Translations under genes and position numbers: made by a program
Part shown: positions 1 to 6,605 of the stretch, one piece after another
Layout of the letters: each line of letters begins with the position of its first letter
Position numbering within the stretch: the first letter of the stretch is position 1
The notes under the pieces: generated by a model
What the model saw: the letters and a program-made list of their open reading frames with translations, nothing else
What the model was told of the DNA's origin: nothing
Databases searched by the model: none
Source: Cytophagales bacterium
Lineage (GTDB): Bacteria > Bacteroidota > Bacteroidia > Cytophagales > ES-bin-26
Assembly: GCA_014379925.1 (NCBI GenBank)
Contig: JACMKY010000542.1
Location: forward strand, 1-10,218
Length of the DNA: 10,218 nucleotides
Direction of reading: 5' to 3'

Positions 1-21
1 CACGCATAGCTGGCCGCCGTG

Positions 22-61
22 GTAGTCGGATTATAAATCCTACAAGCTTGGAAAAGTAGGA
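22..61 (+). promoter_or_regulatory. Two mutually exclusive hairpins over the start region of the small gene
   Basis: Bases 28-32 (GGATT) can pair with 36-40 (AATCC) around a 3-base loop, and 22-24 (GTA) with 41-43 (TAC), giving an 8-bp stem with one bulge. The segment TCCTAC at 38-43 can instead pair with GTAGGA at 56-61, the purine-rich stretch right before the ATG at 63. The two folds share bases 38-43 and cannot form together, so the layout resembles a translation-control switch. The stems are short, the purine run is closer to the ATG than a normal ribosome binding site, and chance pairing is possible. No promoter could be assigned. Confidence 0.22.
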
Positions 62-62
62 A

Positions 63-371
63 ATGCAAATCCTGACTAGACAGGAAGCTAAAACAATTTA
101 CTTTATGTTGGTGACTGGTGTCGCAATCATTGACAACGAAAAGATGCACTGTTCTGGGGAAATAGAAATACTTTCCGTTAACGAAAAACAGGTTTACGCT
201 ACTTGGAAAATGTTTGCCGGCGATTCTGCAATCGCATCTGTTTCCCGTAATTATTACGTTCCTAGTAACACAACCTCTGAAAGTGAAATATTAAAATTGG
301 TTATCGAAAACATTGCAAAATATAGGATGGGGCGAAAGCGTACATTTTCTGATGTAGTAGTTGTTGCATGA
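63..371 (+). CDS. Hypothetical protein, 102 residues, AT-rich
   Basis: I do not recognise this protein. It opens with MQILTRQEAK and ends with a run of valines before the final alanine (DVVVVA). It has no signal peptide, no clear transmembrane helix and no cysteine or histidine cluster suggesting metal binding; the only hydrophobic stretch is short, near residues 14-23. The alternating polar and hydrophobic pattern and segments such as GEIEILSVNEKQVYATWKMF suggest a small mixed alpha/beta or beta-rich cytoplasmic fold. Base composition is about 38% GC by hand count over 300 bases, against about 57-62% in samples of the next gene, so recent acquisition is plausible. The ATG at 63 was chosen because it opens the frame and follows a GTAGGA purine run. 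It lies upstream of the phosphodiesterase on the same strand, 92 bases away and with a hairpin between, so an operon is unlikely. That it is a real gene is likely but not certain. Confidence 0.55.
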   Translation: MQILTRQEAKTIYFMLVTGVAIIDNEKMHCSGEIEILSVNEKQVYATWKMFAGDSAIASVSRNYYVPSNTTSESEILKLVIENIAKYRMGRKRTFSDVVVVA

Positions 372-386
372 ACGACTGCCTACCCG

Positions 387-417
387 TTGGTTGGGATAAC
401 AAATCCCGACCAACCAA
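387..417 (+). terminator. Hairpin after the small gene, possible terminator
   Basis: TTGGTTGG (387-394) pairs with CCAACCAA (410-417), and GAT (395-397) can pair with ATC (403-405) inside it, leaving a small loop and an unpaired stretch on the 3' side. It begins 15 bases after the stop of the small gene. No T-run follows on the plus strand, so it may be a weak or Rho-assisted terminator or an mRNA-stabilising hairpin. The next gene starts 46 bases later. Confidence 0.35.
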
Positions 418-420
418 GTA

Positions 421-455
421 ACTAATCATTGATAGTTGATCACTGATAACCAATT
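421..455 (+). repeat. Degenerate heptad repeat before the phosphodiesterase gene
   Basis: Read in steps of seven from 421, the sequence gives ACTAATC, ATTGATA, GTTGATC, ACTGATA, then a decayed ACCAATT. In the first four units positions 3 (T), 5 (A) and 6 (T) are identical and position 4 is G in three of four, for a consensus near RYTGATM. It ends 8 bases before the ATG at 464, so it forms most of the near-upstream leader. A function is not evident. Confidence 0.5.
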
Positions 456-463
456 CTCCGGCG

Positions 464-1810
464 ATGAAAAAATTGATGGTTGCCTTCTTTGCCTGCCTCT
501 TGGCGGGAACCTCCCAACCCGGGTTCGCCCAGGGGAAGGGAACCGCCAAGCACGTCATCCTGATCTGCGTGGATGGTTTCCGGCCCGACTTTTACCTGGA
601 AAGCAAGTGGCCGGCCCCCACCATCCAGCGGTTGGCCAAAGCCGGCATTTGTGCGCGGGGGATGCGCCCGGTGGTTCCTTCAGTGACGCTGCCGGATCAC
701 ACCACCATGATTACGGGGGCCTTGCCCGCCAAGCACGGCGTTTACCACAACCAGCCGTTCGATCCCCAAGGCTGGAACGGGGGCAGCTACTCCAACAGCA
801 ACCAGATCAAAACGCCCACCCTGTGGGACGCCGTCAAACAGGCGGGCGGCACCAGCGCCAGCCTCAACTGGCCGGTTTCCGGCGAAGCGCCCGTGGATTG
901 GAATTACCGGTCGTACCGCACCCGGGAAGACAACGGTGCCAACGCATTCCTGACCGAAATCGAAGAGAACGTAACCGGTAAAATGCCCGTCTACGACCCC
1001 AAACAACCTTCTACCGATTTCGATTCCTACGCGGCTGACCTGCGGGTGGCGTCCGTGGGGGCGTACCTCATCCAGAAGCATAAGCCCACGTTGATGACCG
1101 TGCACTTCGTCAGCACCGACCACGCCCAGCACGAACAGGGACGGGAAGGAGAAAAGGTGTACCAGGCCATCGCCATCGCGGACGTGTGCGTGAGCCAACT
1201 GGTGGAGGCCACCAAGAAGGCGGGCACTTACGAAAACACGGTCTTCATCGTGGCCGGCGACCACGGCTTCGAGGACCGGCACACGCAGCTGGCCTGGAAC
1301 GCCCTGCTCATCAAGGAGGGATTGCTGGAAAACAAGCCGGACCGCGGCAACTGGAAGGCTTGTTTCAAGGACCAGTTCCTGATGCTCCGCGATCCCAAGG
1401 ACAAAGCGACCCTGGCGCGGGTCCGCAAGCTGCTGGAAGAACAACCCGCGCCCATCCGCAAACTCTACCGCATCGTGGAACGGGCGGAACTCGATCAGTA
1501 CGGGGCGGACCCCAACGCAGTACTGGCCGTGCAGCCGGTAGAAGGCGTGGTGTGCACCTCCCGCTACAACCTCCCGGAGCTGGTGCAATCCACGCCGGGC
1601 GGCTCCCACGGCCTGCTGCCCGACCGGCCCAGCCTCTACGCCGGATTCATCGCTTTCGGACCGGGATTGCGCAAGAAAGCCATGCTCCCCGAATTAGGCA
1701 TGGAAGACGTGGCCCCGCTGGCGGCGTACGCCCTGGGGCTGGATTTCAAAGCCCCCGACGGCATCCTCTATCCAGGCTTGATTGCGGAAGAATTCATCAA
1801 GGGATACTGA
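464..1810 (+). CDS. Secreted alkaline-phosphatase-superfamily phosphodiesterase (NPP/autotaxin type)
   Basis: This 448-residue protein is predicted to cleave phosphodiester or pyrophosphate bonds outside the cytoplasm, in the periplasm or beyond. Residues 1-22 form a signal peptide (MKKLMVAFF, ending GFAQ). The two-metal site of the nucleotide pyrophosphatase/phosphodiesterase family is complete: D37 in CVDGFRPDF, nucleophile T75 in PSVTLPDHT, N96 in KHGVYHN 21 residues later as in bacterial NPP, D219 and H223 in STDHAQH, D266-H267 in AGDHGF, and H382 in GSHGLLPD. Spacing matches the family. Between the last two metal motifs (about 290-375) lies the more variable cap region. Length is normal for bacterial members. 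The ATG at 464 is chosen because it starts the signal peptide; there is no Shine-Dalgarno, as is usual in Bacteroidota. The substrate (nucleotide, nucleotide sugar or phospholipid head group) cannot be read from sequence. It converges with ppk1 across a 470-base gap and probably forms its own unit. Confidence 0.93.
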   Translation: MKKLMVAFFACLLAGTSQPGFAQGKGTAKHVILICVDGFRPDFYLESKWPAPTIQRLAKAGICARGMRPVVPSVTLPDHTTMITGALPAKHGVYHNQPFDPQGWNGGSYSNSNQIKTPTLWDAVKQAGGTSASLNWPVSGEAPVDWNYRSYRTREDNGANAFLTEIEENVTGKMPVYDPKQPSTDFDSYAADLRVASVGAYLIQKHKPTLMTVHFVSTDHAQHEQGREGEKVYQAIAIADVCVSQLVEATKKAGTYENTVFIVAGDHGFEDRHTQLAWNALLIKEGLLENKPDRGNWKACFKDQFLMLRDPKDKATLARVRKLLEEQPAPIRKLYRIVERAELDQYGADPNAVLAVQPVEGVVCTSRYNLPELVQSTPGGSHGLLPDRPSLYAGFIAFGPGLRKKAMLPELGMEDVAPLAAYALGLDFKAPDGILYPGLIAEEFIKGY

Positions 1811-2280
1811 TTGGCGTGAGCGGTGCAGGCAGCCGCAGGTCATACGTGGTGACCGATGTCCCGCGTTGAGTCCCGCCAGGGCCGGCACACAAGCCGGGGT
1901 ATTTACCGGCCCCGAACCCTCGCCCGTAACTTGCTTCCGGGTCTTTTCCAAAAACACCCCGTGGAAATGCCCGCGCCCGTCGAAAGCCCGGAAGCGTAGC
2001 CGCAATAACGTCGCGCTCGGCGGCGAGGCCGTCGAAGATGGTTTGCCAGGAGCGCCAGCGGCCGCCGATGCCGTGCAGGAGCAGCAGCGGCTTACCAGTG
2101 GCGCGCCGCCGATGGTGTATATCCAAAGGCAGCAATGACGGTGATCTTGCAAAACGGGTCTTTCAACTTGCCGCTTGGCTTGGCTAGCCTCCCCGCACCG
2201 ACCAGGCGTCCCCGTCAGGCCACCCTCTCCAAAAAAAAGGGGCTCATTTTCAGTTCGTCAAGTCACCCTTCCCTGGCGAA
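1811..2280. other. 470-base gap between convergent genes
   Basis: This stretch separates the phosphodiesterase from ppk1. It holds a 7-bp GC stem (GGGCCGG at 1879-1885 with CCGGCCC at 1906-1912) with a 20-base loop and no T-run. It also contains the word GTAACTTGC at 1926-1934, which recurs in another intergenic gap at 4592-4600, and a likely hydrolase remnant on the minus strand up to about 2135. A run of eight A lies at 2231-2238. Read on the minus strand this is a T8 tract 43 bases after the ppk1 stop, preceded by GAGCCCC, and it may help terminate ppk1, although I see no strong stem before it. No intact gene is convincing here. Confidence 0.6.
1956..2135 (-). pseudogene. Remnant of an alpha/beta hydrolase N-terminus
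   Basis: The minus-strand frame from a TTG at 2135 reads like the first strands of an alpha/beta hydrolase. A short polar lead (DIHHRRRATGKP) is followed by strand LLLLHGIGG with the HG oxyanion-hole motif at residues 21-22, then W-x-x-I-F-D-GLA, then RDVIAATLPGF in place of the usual D-x-x-G-x-G-x-S segment. After about residue 60 the resemblance stops. The frame stays open to 1797, but no nucleophile elbow GxSxG, catalytic acid or histidine follows. Upstream, the frame is closed by TGA at 2163-2165 and has no ATG. An intact family member would need roughly 200 more residues. I read it as a truncated relic; a chance frame in GC-rich DNA is the alternative, made less likely by the order and spacing of the motifs. 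Confidence 0.5.
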
Positions 2281-4422
2281 TCAAAAGAGCTTCGCGCTTT
2301 CCACGATCGCTTCCGTGACCTCGAAAAATTTCTCGTGGATGTTGAAGGGTTCCCCGCCGTCGTCGCGCTTCACGTAGTCGCCGTCCTCCTGCATTTCGTA
2401 AGCGTTCACGTTGTCGCGCAGGTTGTAATCCAGCATGTGGATGGCTTGCTGCTTGGGTTGGTGGCTCGCCAACAGGAAGAGCGATTCGATGCGGCGGTCG
2501 AAACTGCGCACCATGACGTCGGCGCTACCACCGTAGACCTTCGGGTGGCCGAGGTTATGGAAGTAGTAAATACGGGTGTGTTCCAGGAAATTGCCGACCA
2601 GCGAGCGCACAGTGATGTTTTCGCTCAGGCCCGGCCGCTGGGGTCGCAGGCAGCAGATGCCCCGCACGATCAGCTTGATGGACACACCCGCCTGCGAAGC
2701 TCCGTACAGTTCGTCGATGATAAACCGGTCTTCCAGCGAATTGATTTTGATCACGATGCCGCTGGGCTGACCGTTCCGGGCGTTCTCGGCTTCCTGCCGG
2801 ATCAGTTCAGTGAGCTGGCGGCGCATGTCGCGCGGGGCGGTGATGAGGTATCGGTAGTGGTTGGGCACCGAATGTCCGGTGATGACGTTGAAAAACTCCG
2901 AAATGTCCTGCGTGTAAATCTCGTTGGTGGTCAGCAACCCCAAGTCGGTGTAAAGCCGCGCCGTATCCTCGTTGTAATTTCCGCTCGACATGTGCGCGTA
3001 ACGCGTCACCCGGTCACCGTCTTTGCGGACGATGAGCAGCAGCTTGGTGTGCGTCTTGTAGCGGCTGATGCCGTAGATCACGTAGCAACCCGCCTTTTGC
3101 AGGCGCTGGGCTTCCCGGATGTTGTTCTCCTCGTCGAAGCGGGCCTTCACCTCGAAGAGCACCGACACGTGCTTGCCGTTCTCGGCGGCCTTGAGCAGGG
3201 CATTGGTGATGCGCGACTCCTTGGCCAACCGGTAGATGGTCAGTTTGATGGCCAGCACGTTGGGATCTTCCGCCGACCGCTCCAACAGGTTCAGCACGGG
3301 CTCGATGCTGTTAAACGGGTGGTGGAGCAGCACGTCCTGCCCTTTCAGCACCTCCAGCAGATCCGCGTTTTTGGCATCCTTGAGCGACAGGGGTGGCACG
3401 GGCGGGTGAATGCCGGGAAGCCGGTCCCGGAACTCCGGATGGTTGACGATTTGCCATAACCCGGTGAAGTCCAACAGCTTCTCGGCCACAAAAACGTCGT
3501 CTTCGTCCAACTCCCAGCGCCCCTTCAACACTTTCAGCATCCAGTTGGAATGCTCGTTTTCCACCTCGATCCGAACGACCCGTCCCGTGCGCCGCGTCTT
3601 GATCTTCTGTTTGATTTCGTCGATGAAGTCGGCCTCGATGTCGTCACTTTCTTCGAGGGTAAAGTCGCCGTTGCGGGTGATCCGGAACAGATCCACCGAC
3701 AGAATTTCGATGTTGCGGTAGAGCTTGTGGATTTCCAGCCGGATGATCTCTTCAATGGGCACCAGCAGCAACTCGTCCGGGAGGCCGCGCGCGGTTCCTC
3801 CCCGCTCGATGGGGAAGAAGCGGGGCAGGTTTTGCGGGATCTGGACGAAGGAAAGGCGCTGGAGATCGGTGGGCTGCTTGCCGTTCACGTCTTCCGGGTT
3901 CTTGGTCACTACCCCGAAGATGAGCACCTTGTTCACCAGGATGGGAAAGGTGTGGTAGCTGTCGAACACCATCGGGGTGAGCATCGGAAAGATGGTCCGC
4001 ATGAAGTAAGCGGAAACGTCCGACTTTTCCTCCTCGTCCAGGTCGCCGATGTGGGCGATGCGGAAACGGTTCTCGGCAAACAAGGGCACCAGTTCCTCCC
4101 GGTAGATTTCCTGCTGCACTTTGTAGAAGTTCTGGGCGGTTCCCAGCAGCACCTTCCGGAAGGGAAGTTCGCGCAGCCCGGAGTAATCGATGCGTTCCTT
4201 GCCGTAGTCCAGGTAGTTGTAGAGGCTGCCCATCCGGATCATGAAAAACTCGTCCAGGTTGGAGGCAGTGATGGCCAGGAACTTGAGGCGCTCGAACACG
4301 GTTCGTTGGGTATTTTTCACCTGGTCCAGCACCCGGAAGTTGAATTTCATCCAACTCAGGTCGCGGCTGATGTAGTTGCTCTGCTCAACTACGCTCCTTT
4401 GTACTTTGTCTCGAATAATCAT
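2281..4422 (-). CDS. ppk1: Polyphosphate kinase 1
   Basis: Reversibly transfers the terminal phosphate of ATP onto inorganic polyphosphate; often membrane-associated. From the ATG at 4422 the protein has 713 residues, within the usual 690-720. The N-terminal domain opens with YISRDLSWMKFNFRVL (about 17-32) and contains LKFLAITASNLDEFF (about 46-60), the conserved ATP-contact region. The two C-terminal phospholipase-D-like domains carry the key histidines: H458 in KTHTK (HxK, equivalent to the phosphorylated E. coli H435), H477 in RYAHMSSGNYN, and H615 in FLEHTRIYYF (E. coli H592). The spacings of 19 and 157 residues equal those in E. coli. DRRIESLF near 642-649 is also typical. The frame is open to 4554, but that extension runs through the terminator hairpin at 4465-4500 and has no family resemblance, so the start at 4422 is preferred. 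It lies downstream of gyrB on the same strand but behind a terminator. No ppx is visible nearby. Confidence 0.96.
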   Translation of the reverse strand: MIIRDKVQRSVVEQSNYISRDLSWMKFNFRVLDQVKNTQRTVFERLKFLAITASNLDEFFMIRMGSLYNYLDYGKERIDYSGLRELPFRKVLLGTAQNFYKVQQEIYREELVPLFAENRFRIAHIGDLDEEEKSDVSAYFMRTIFPMLTPMVFDSYHTFPILVNKVLIFGVVTKNPEDVNGKQPTDLQRLSFVQIPQNLPRFFPIERGGTARGLPDELLLVPIEEIIRLEIHKLYRNIEILSVDLFRITRNGDFTLEESDDIEADFIDEIKQKIKTRRTGRVVRIEVENEHSNWMLKVLKGRWELDEDDVFVAEKLLDFTGLWQIVNHPEFRDRLPGIHPPVPPLSLKDAKNADLLEVLKGQDVLLHHPFNSIEPVLNLLERSAEDPNVLAIKLTIYRLAKESRITNALLKAAENGKHVSVLFEVKARFDEENNIREAQRLQKAGCYVIYGISRYKTHTKLLLIVRKDGDRVTRYAHMSSGNYNEDTARLYTDLGLLTTNEIYTQDISEFFNVITGHSVPNHYRYLITAPRDMRRQLTELIRQEAENARNGQPSGIVIKINSLEDRFIIDELYGASQAGVSIKLIVRGICCLRPQRPGLSENITVRSLVGNFLEHTRIYYFHNLGHPKVYGGSADVMVRSFDRRIESLFLLASHQPKQQAIHMLDYNLRDNVNAYEMQEDGDYVKRDDGGEPFNIHEKFFEVTEAIVESAKLF

Positions 4423-4450
4423 ACGCTGGCGCAATGGCTTACAATCGCAA

Positions 4451-4500
4451 TATAAAAGAAAAATGGGTTCGAGGGGAGTGATTCTCCCCGCCTCGAACCC
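4451..4500 (-). terminator. Intrinsic terminator of gyrB
   Basis: A perfect 10-bp stem (4465-4474 with 4491-4500, GGGTTCGAGG and CCTCGAACCC) continues inward with GGAG (4475-4478) and CTCC (4484-4487) around a 5-base loop, with a 3-base bulge at 4488-4490. On the minus strand the stem is followed at once by ATTTTTCTTTTATA. On the plus strand no T-run follows, so it works in one direction. It lies 131 bases beyond the gyrB stop and ends about 29 bases before the ppk1 start, so ppk1 needs its own promoter within or next to it, or depends on read-through. Confidence 0.88.
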
Positions 4501-4584
4501 ACTGTCCGGTTCAAAATTCGGTTTTTCAACGCATTCCCGGTATCCTGCCAACACCTACCAACGAATGCGGACCCCACGAATTCA

Positions 4585-4612
4585 GTAACCTGTAACTTGC
4601 AACCTATAACCC
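4585..4612. repeat. Degenerate heptad repeat downstream of gyrB
   Basis: In steps of seven from 4585 the sequence reads GTAACCT, GTAACTT, GCAACCT, ATAACCC. Positions 3-5 (AAC) are constant, and positions 1, 2, 6 and 7 each vary once. It lies 20 bases from the gyrB stop in the untranslated stretch before the terminator. It resembles in period, but not in sequence, the heptad tract at 421-455. Confidence 0.5.
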
Positions 4613-4631
4613 AATCAACCTGCCAACCCCA

Positions 4632-6605
4632 CTACACGTCCAGCCGGGCGTACTTGGCGTTCTTCTCGATGAAATCGCGGCGCGGGCCCACCTCGTCGCC
4701 CATCAGCATGGAGAACAGGTGGTCGGCTTCGGCGGCCGATTCCACGCTCACCAGTTTCAGGCTCCGGGTGTCGGGATTCATCGTGGTCGACCACAATTGC
4801 TCGGGGTTCATTTCGCCCAGGCCCTTGTAGCGCTGAATGTTCACCAGGTCCTCCCGGCCTTCGCCCGCCACTTCCCGCACGGCCGCCTCCCGTTGGGCTT
4901 CGGTCCAGCAGTAGCGTTCTTCCTTGCCCTTCTTCACCAGGTAGAGCGGTGGCAGGGCGATGTAGACGTAGCCGCTGTCGATGAGCCCCTTCATGTAGCG
5001 GAAGAAAAACGTCAGGATCAGCGTCCGGATGTGGCTGCCGTCCACGTCGGCGTCGGTCATAATGATGACCTTGTGGTAGCGGAGCTTGTCGAGGTTAAGC
5101 GCCCTTTCTTCTACTTCGCCCTCCTCGTTTTTGCGGCCGAACGACACGCCCAGGGCGGTGATCATGTTTTTGATTTCCTCGTTGTCGTAGATCTGGTGTT
5201 CCTGCGCCTTCTCCACGTTGAGGATCTTGCCCCGCAGCGGCAGAATGGCCTGGAAAGCCCGGTTGCGGCCTTGCTTGGCGCTCCCGCCCGCCGAATCCCC
5301 TTCCACCAGGTACAGTTCGCACACCGCCGGATCGGTTTCCGAGCAGTCGGCCAGCTTGCCGGGCAGGCTGTTGCCGCCGAAGGTGGATTTCCGCTGCACC
5401 TGCTCGCGGGCCTTTTTGGCCGCCAGGCGGGCCTTGGCCGCCAGCAGCACCTTCTCGACGATCAGCTTGGCCTGCTTGGGATGCTCTTCCAGGTAGGTGG
5501 CCAGCATTTCGCTCACGCAGGCGCTCACCGCCCCGGCCACGTCGGAGTTGCCCAGTTTGGTTTTGGTTTGCCCTTCGAATTGCGGCTCGGCCACCTTGAC
5601 GGAAATCACGGCAGTGAGCCCCTCGCGGAAGTCTTCCCCGCTCACCTCGATCTTCTCTTTGGCCAGGATGCCCGACTTATCGGCGTAATTCTTGAGGGTG
5701 CGCGTCAGGGCGGACCGGAATCCCGCCACGTGCGTGCCCCCCTCAACGGTGTTGATGTTGTTGACGTAGGAGAGTACGTTTTCGGCGTACTCCTTGTTGT
5801 AGTGCAGGGCCACCTGCACGGGCACCCCCTTGTCGCCCTCCATGTAAATGGCTTCCGGGATCAGTTTTTCCCGCGCCACGTCGAGGTACTCCACGAATTC
5901 CACCAGCCCGCGCTCCGAGTAGAATTCCTCGTACTTGGGTTGTTCGTGCTCGTCCTGTTCGCGGTAGTCGGTCAGGGTGATGCGGATGCCCCGGTTGAGG
6001 AAGGACAGTTCGCGCAAGCGGGTGGCCACCGTTTCGTACTTGTATTCGGTGACCGTGAAGATGGTGTCGTCGGGCTTGAAGTGCACCGTGGTGCCGTGCC
6101 GTCCGGTGGTGCCGACTTCCTTGACGGCGTAGAGCGGATTGCCGATGTGGTATTCCTGCTGGAAAATCTTGCCGTCGCGGTAGACAGTGGCCTTCAGGTG
6201 GGTGGAAAGGGCATTCACGCAGGAGACGCCCACGCCGTGCAGGCCGCCCGATACCTTGTAGGTATCCTTGTCGAACTTGCCGCCCGCGTGCAGCACCGTC
6301 ATCACCACCTCGAGGGCGGAGCGTTTTTCCTTGGTGTGCATCCCGGTGGGGATGCCCCGGCCGTTGTCGACTACGGTGACGGAGTTATCTTCCTGAATGG
6401 ATACCTCGATGCGGTCGCAGTAGCCGGCCATCGCCTCGTCGATGGAGTTGTCCACCACCTCCCAAACCAGGTGGTGCAGGCCCTTGCTGCTCGTGTCGCC
6501 GATGTACATGGAAGGGCGTTTCCGCACGGCCTCCAGGCCTTCCAGCACTTGGATGTTGTCCGCTGAGTAATCGTCTTTTCGCGTTTCTGCTACTTCGTTC
6601 GTCAT
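4632..6605 (-). CDS. gyrB: DNA gyrase subunit B
   Basis: ATPase subunit of DNA gyrase, which introduces negative supercoils together with GyrA in the cytoplasm. From the ATG at 6605 the protein has 657 residues (MTNEVAETRK...). The GHKL ATPase domain shows QVLEGLEAVRKRPSMYIGDT (19-38), E49 and N53 in WEVVDNS (E. coli E42/N46), D80 in VVDNGRGIP and GGLHGVG near 120-126. K348 in QTKTKLG matches the ATP-sensing lysine. The TOPRIM domain has E435 in EGDSAGGSAKQGR and D518/D520 in MTDADVDGSHIR. The C-terminus has QRYKGLGEMNPEQLW (591-605). GRNR after SAKQ, and the overall motifs, favour GyrB over ParE. R458 stands where E. coli has K447, as in many Gram-positive GyrB. The large enterobacterial insert is absent, as is normal for Bacteroidota. 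An upstream in-frame ATG at 6644 adds 13 unconserved residues and is not preferred. There is no Shine-Dalgarno. It is divergent from the acylase. Confidence 0.97.
   Translation of the reverse strand: MTNEVAETRKDDYSADNIQVLEGLEAVRKRPSMYIGDTSSKGLHHLVWEVVDNSIDEAMAGYCDRIEVSIQEDNSVTVVDNGRGIPTGMHTKEKRSALEVVMTVLHAGGKFDKDTYKVSGGLHGVGVSCVNALSTHLKATVYRDGKIFQQEYHIGNPLYAVKEVGTTGRHGTTVHFKPDDTIFTVTEYKYETVATRLRELSFLNRGIRITLTDYREQDEHEQPKYEEFYSERGLVEFVEYLDVAREKLIPEAIYMEGDKGVPVQVALHYNKEYAENVLSYVNNINTVEGGTHVAGFRSALTRTLKNYADKSGILAKEKIEVSGEDFREGLTAVISVKVAEPQFEGQTKTKLGNSDVAGAVSACVSEMLATYLEEHPKQAKLIVEKVLLAAKARLAAKKAREQVQRKSTFGGNSLPGKLADCSETDPAVCELYLVEGDSAGGSAKQGRNRAFQAILPLRGKILNVEKAQEHQIYDNEEIKNMITALGVSFGRKNEEGEVEERALNLDKLRYHKVIIMTDADVDGSHIRTLILTFFFRYMKGLIDSGYVYIALPPLYLVKKGKEERYCWTEAQREAAVREVAGEGREDLVNIQRYKGLGEMNPEQLWSTTMNPDTRSLKLVSVESAAEADHLFSMLMGDEVGPRRDFIEKNAKYARLDV

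Noticed and set aside
10..62. Possible tRNA fragment: CGGATTATAAATCC resembles an anticodon arm
   Set aside because: The implied anticodon would be ATA, the stem has a mismatch, and no T-arm, acceptor stem or CCA follows.
680..1609. 309-codon minus-strand frame opposite the phosphodiesterase gene
   Set aside because: Antisense shadow of a gene with complete catalytic motifs; its composition is typical of reverse-complement reading.
2335..3459. 374-codon plus-strand frame opposite ppk1
   Set aside because: Antisense to conserved PPK1 domains, with no family motifs of its own.
4465..4474. GGTTCGAGG looks like a tRNA T-arm
   Set aside because: It is one arm of a perfect 10-bp terminator stem followed by a T-run on the minus strand; no other tRNA parts are present.
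4719..6566. Very long open frame on the plus strand opposite gyrB (615 codons)
   Set aside because: It lies wholly antisense to a certain gyrB and is rich in V, H, G and L, as expected from reading the complement of GC-rich codons. No domain is recognisable.
4632..6605. ParE (topoisomerase IV) instead of GyrB
   Set aside because: The TOPRIM region SAKQGRNR and the IQRYKGLGEMNPEQLW block match GyrB; ParE usually has SAKQARDR.
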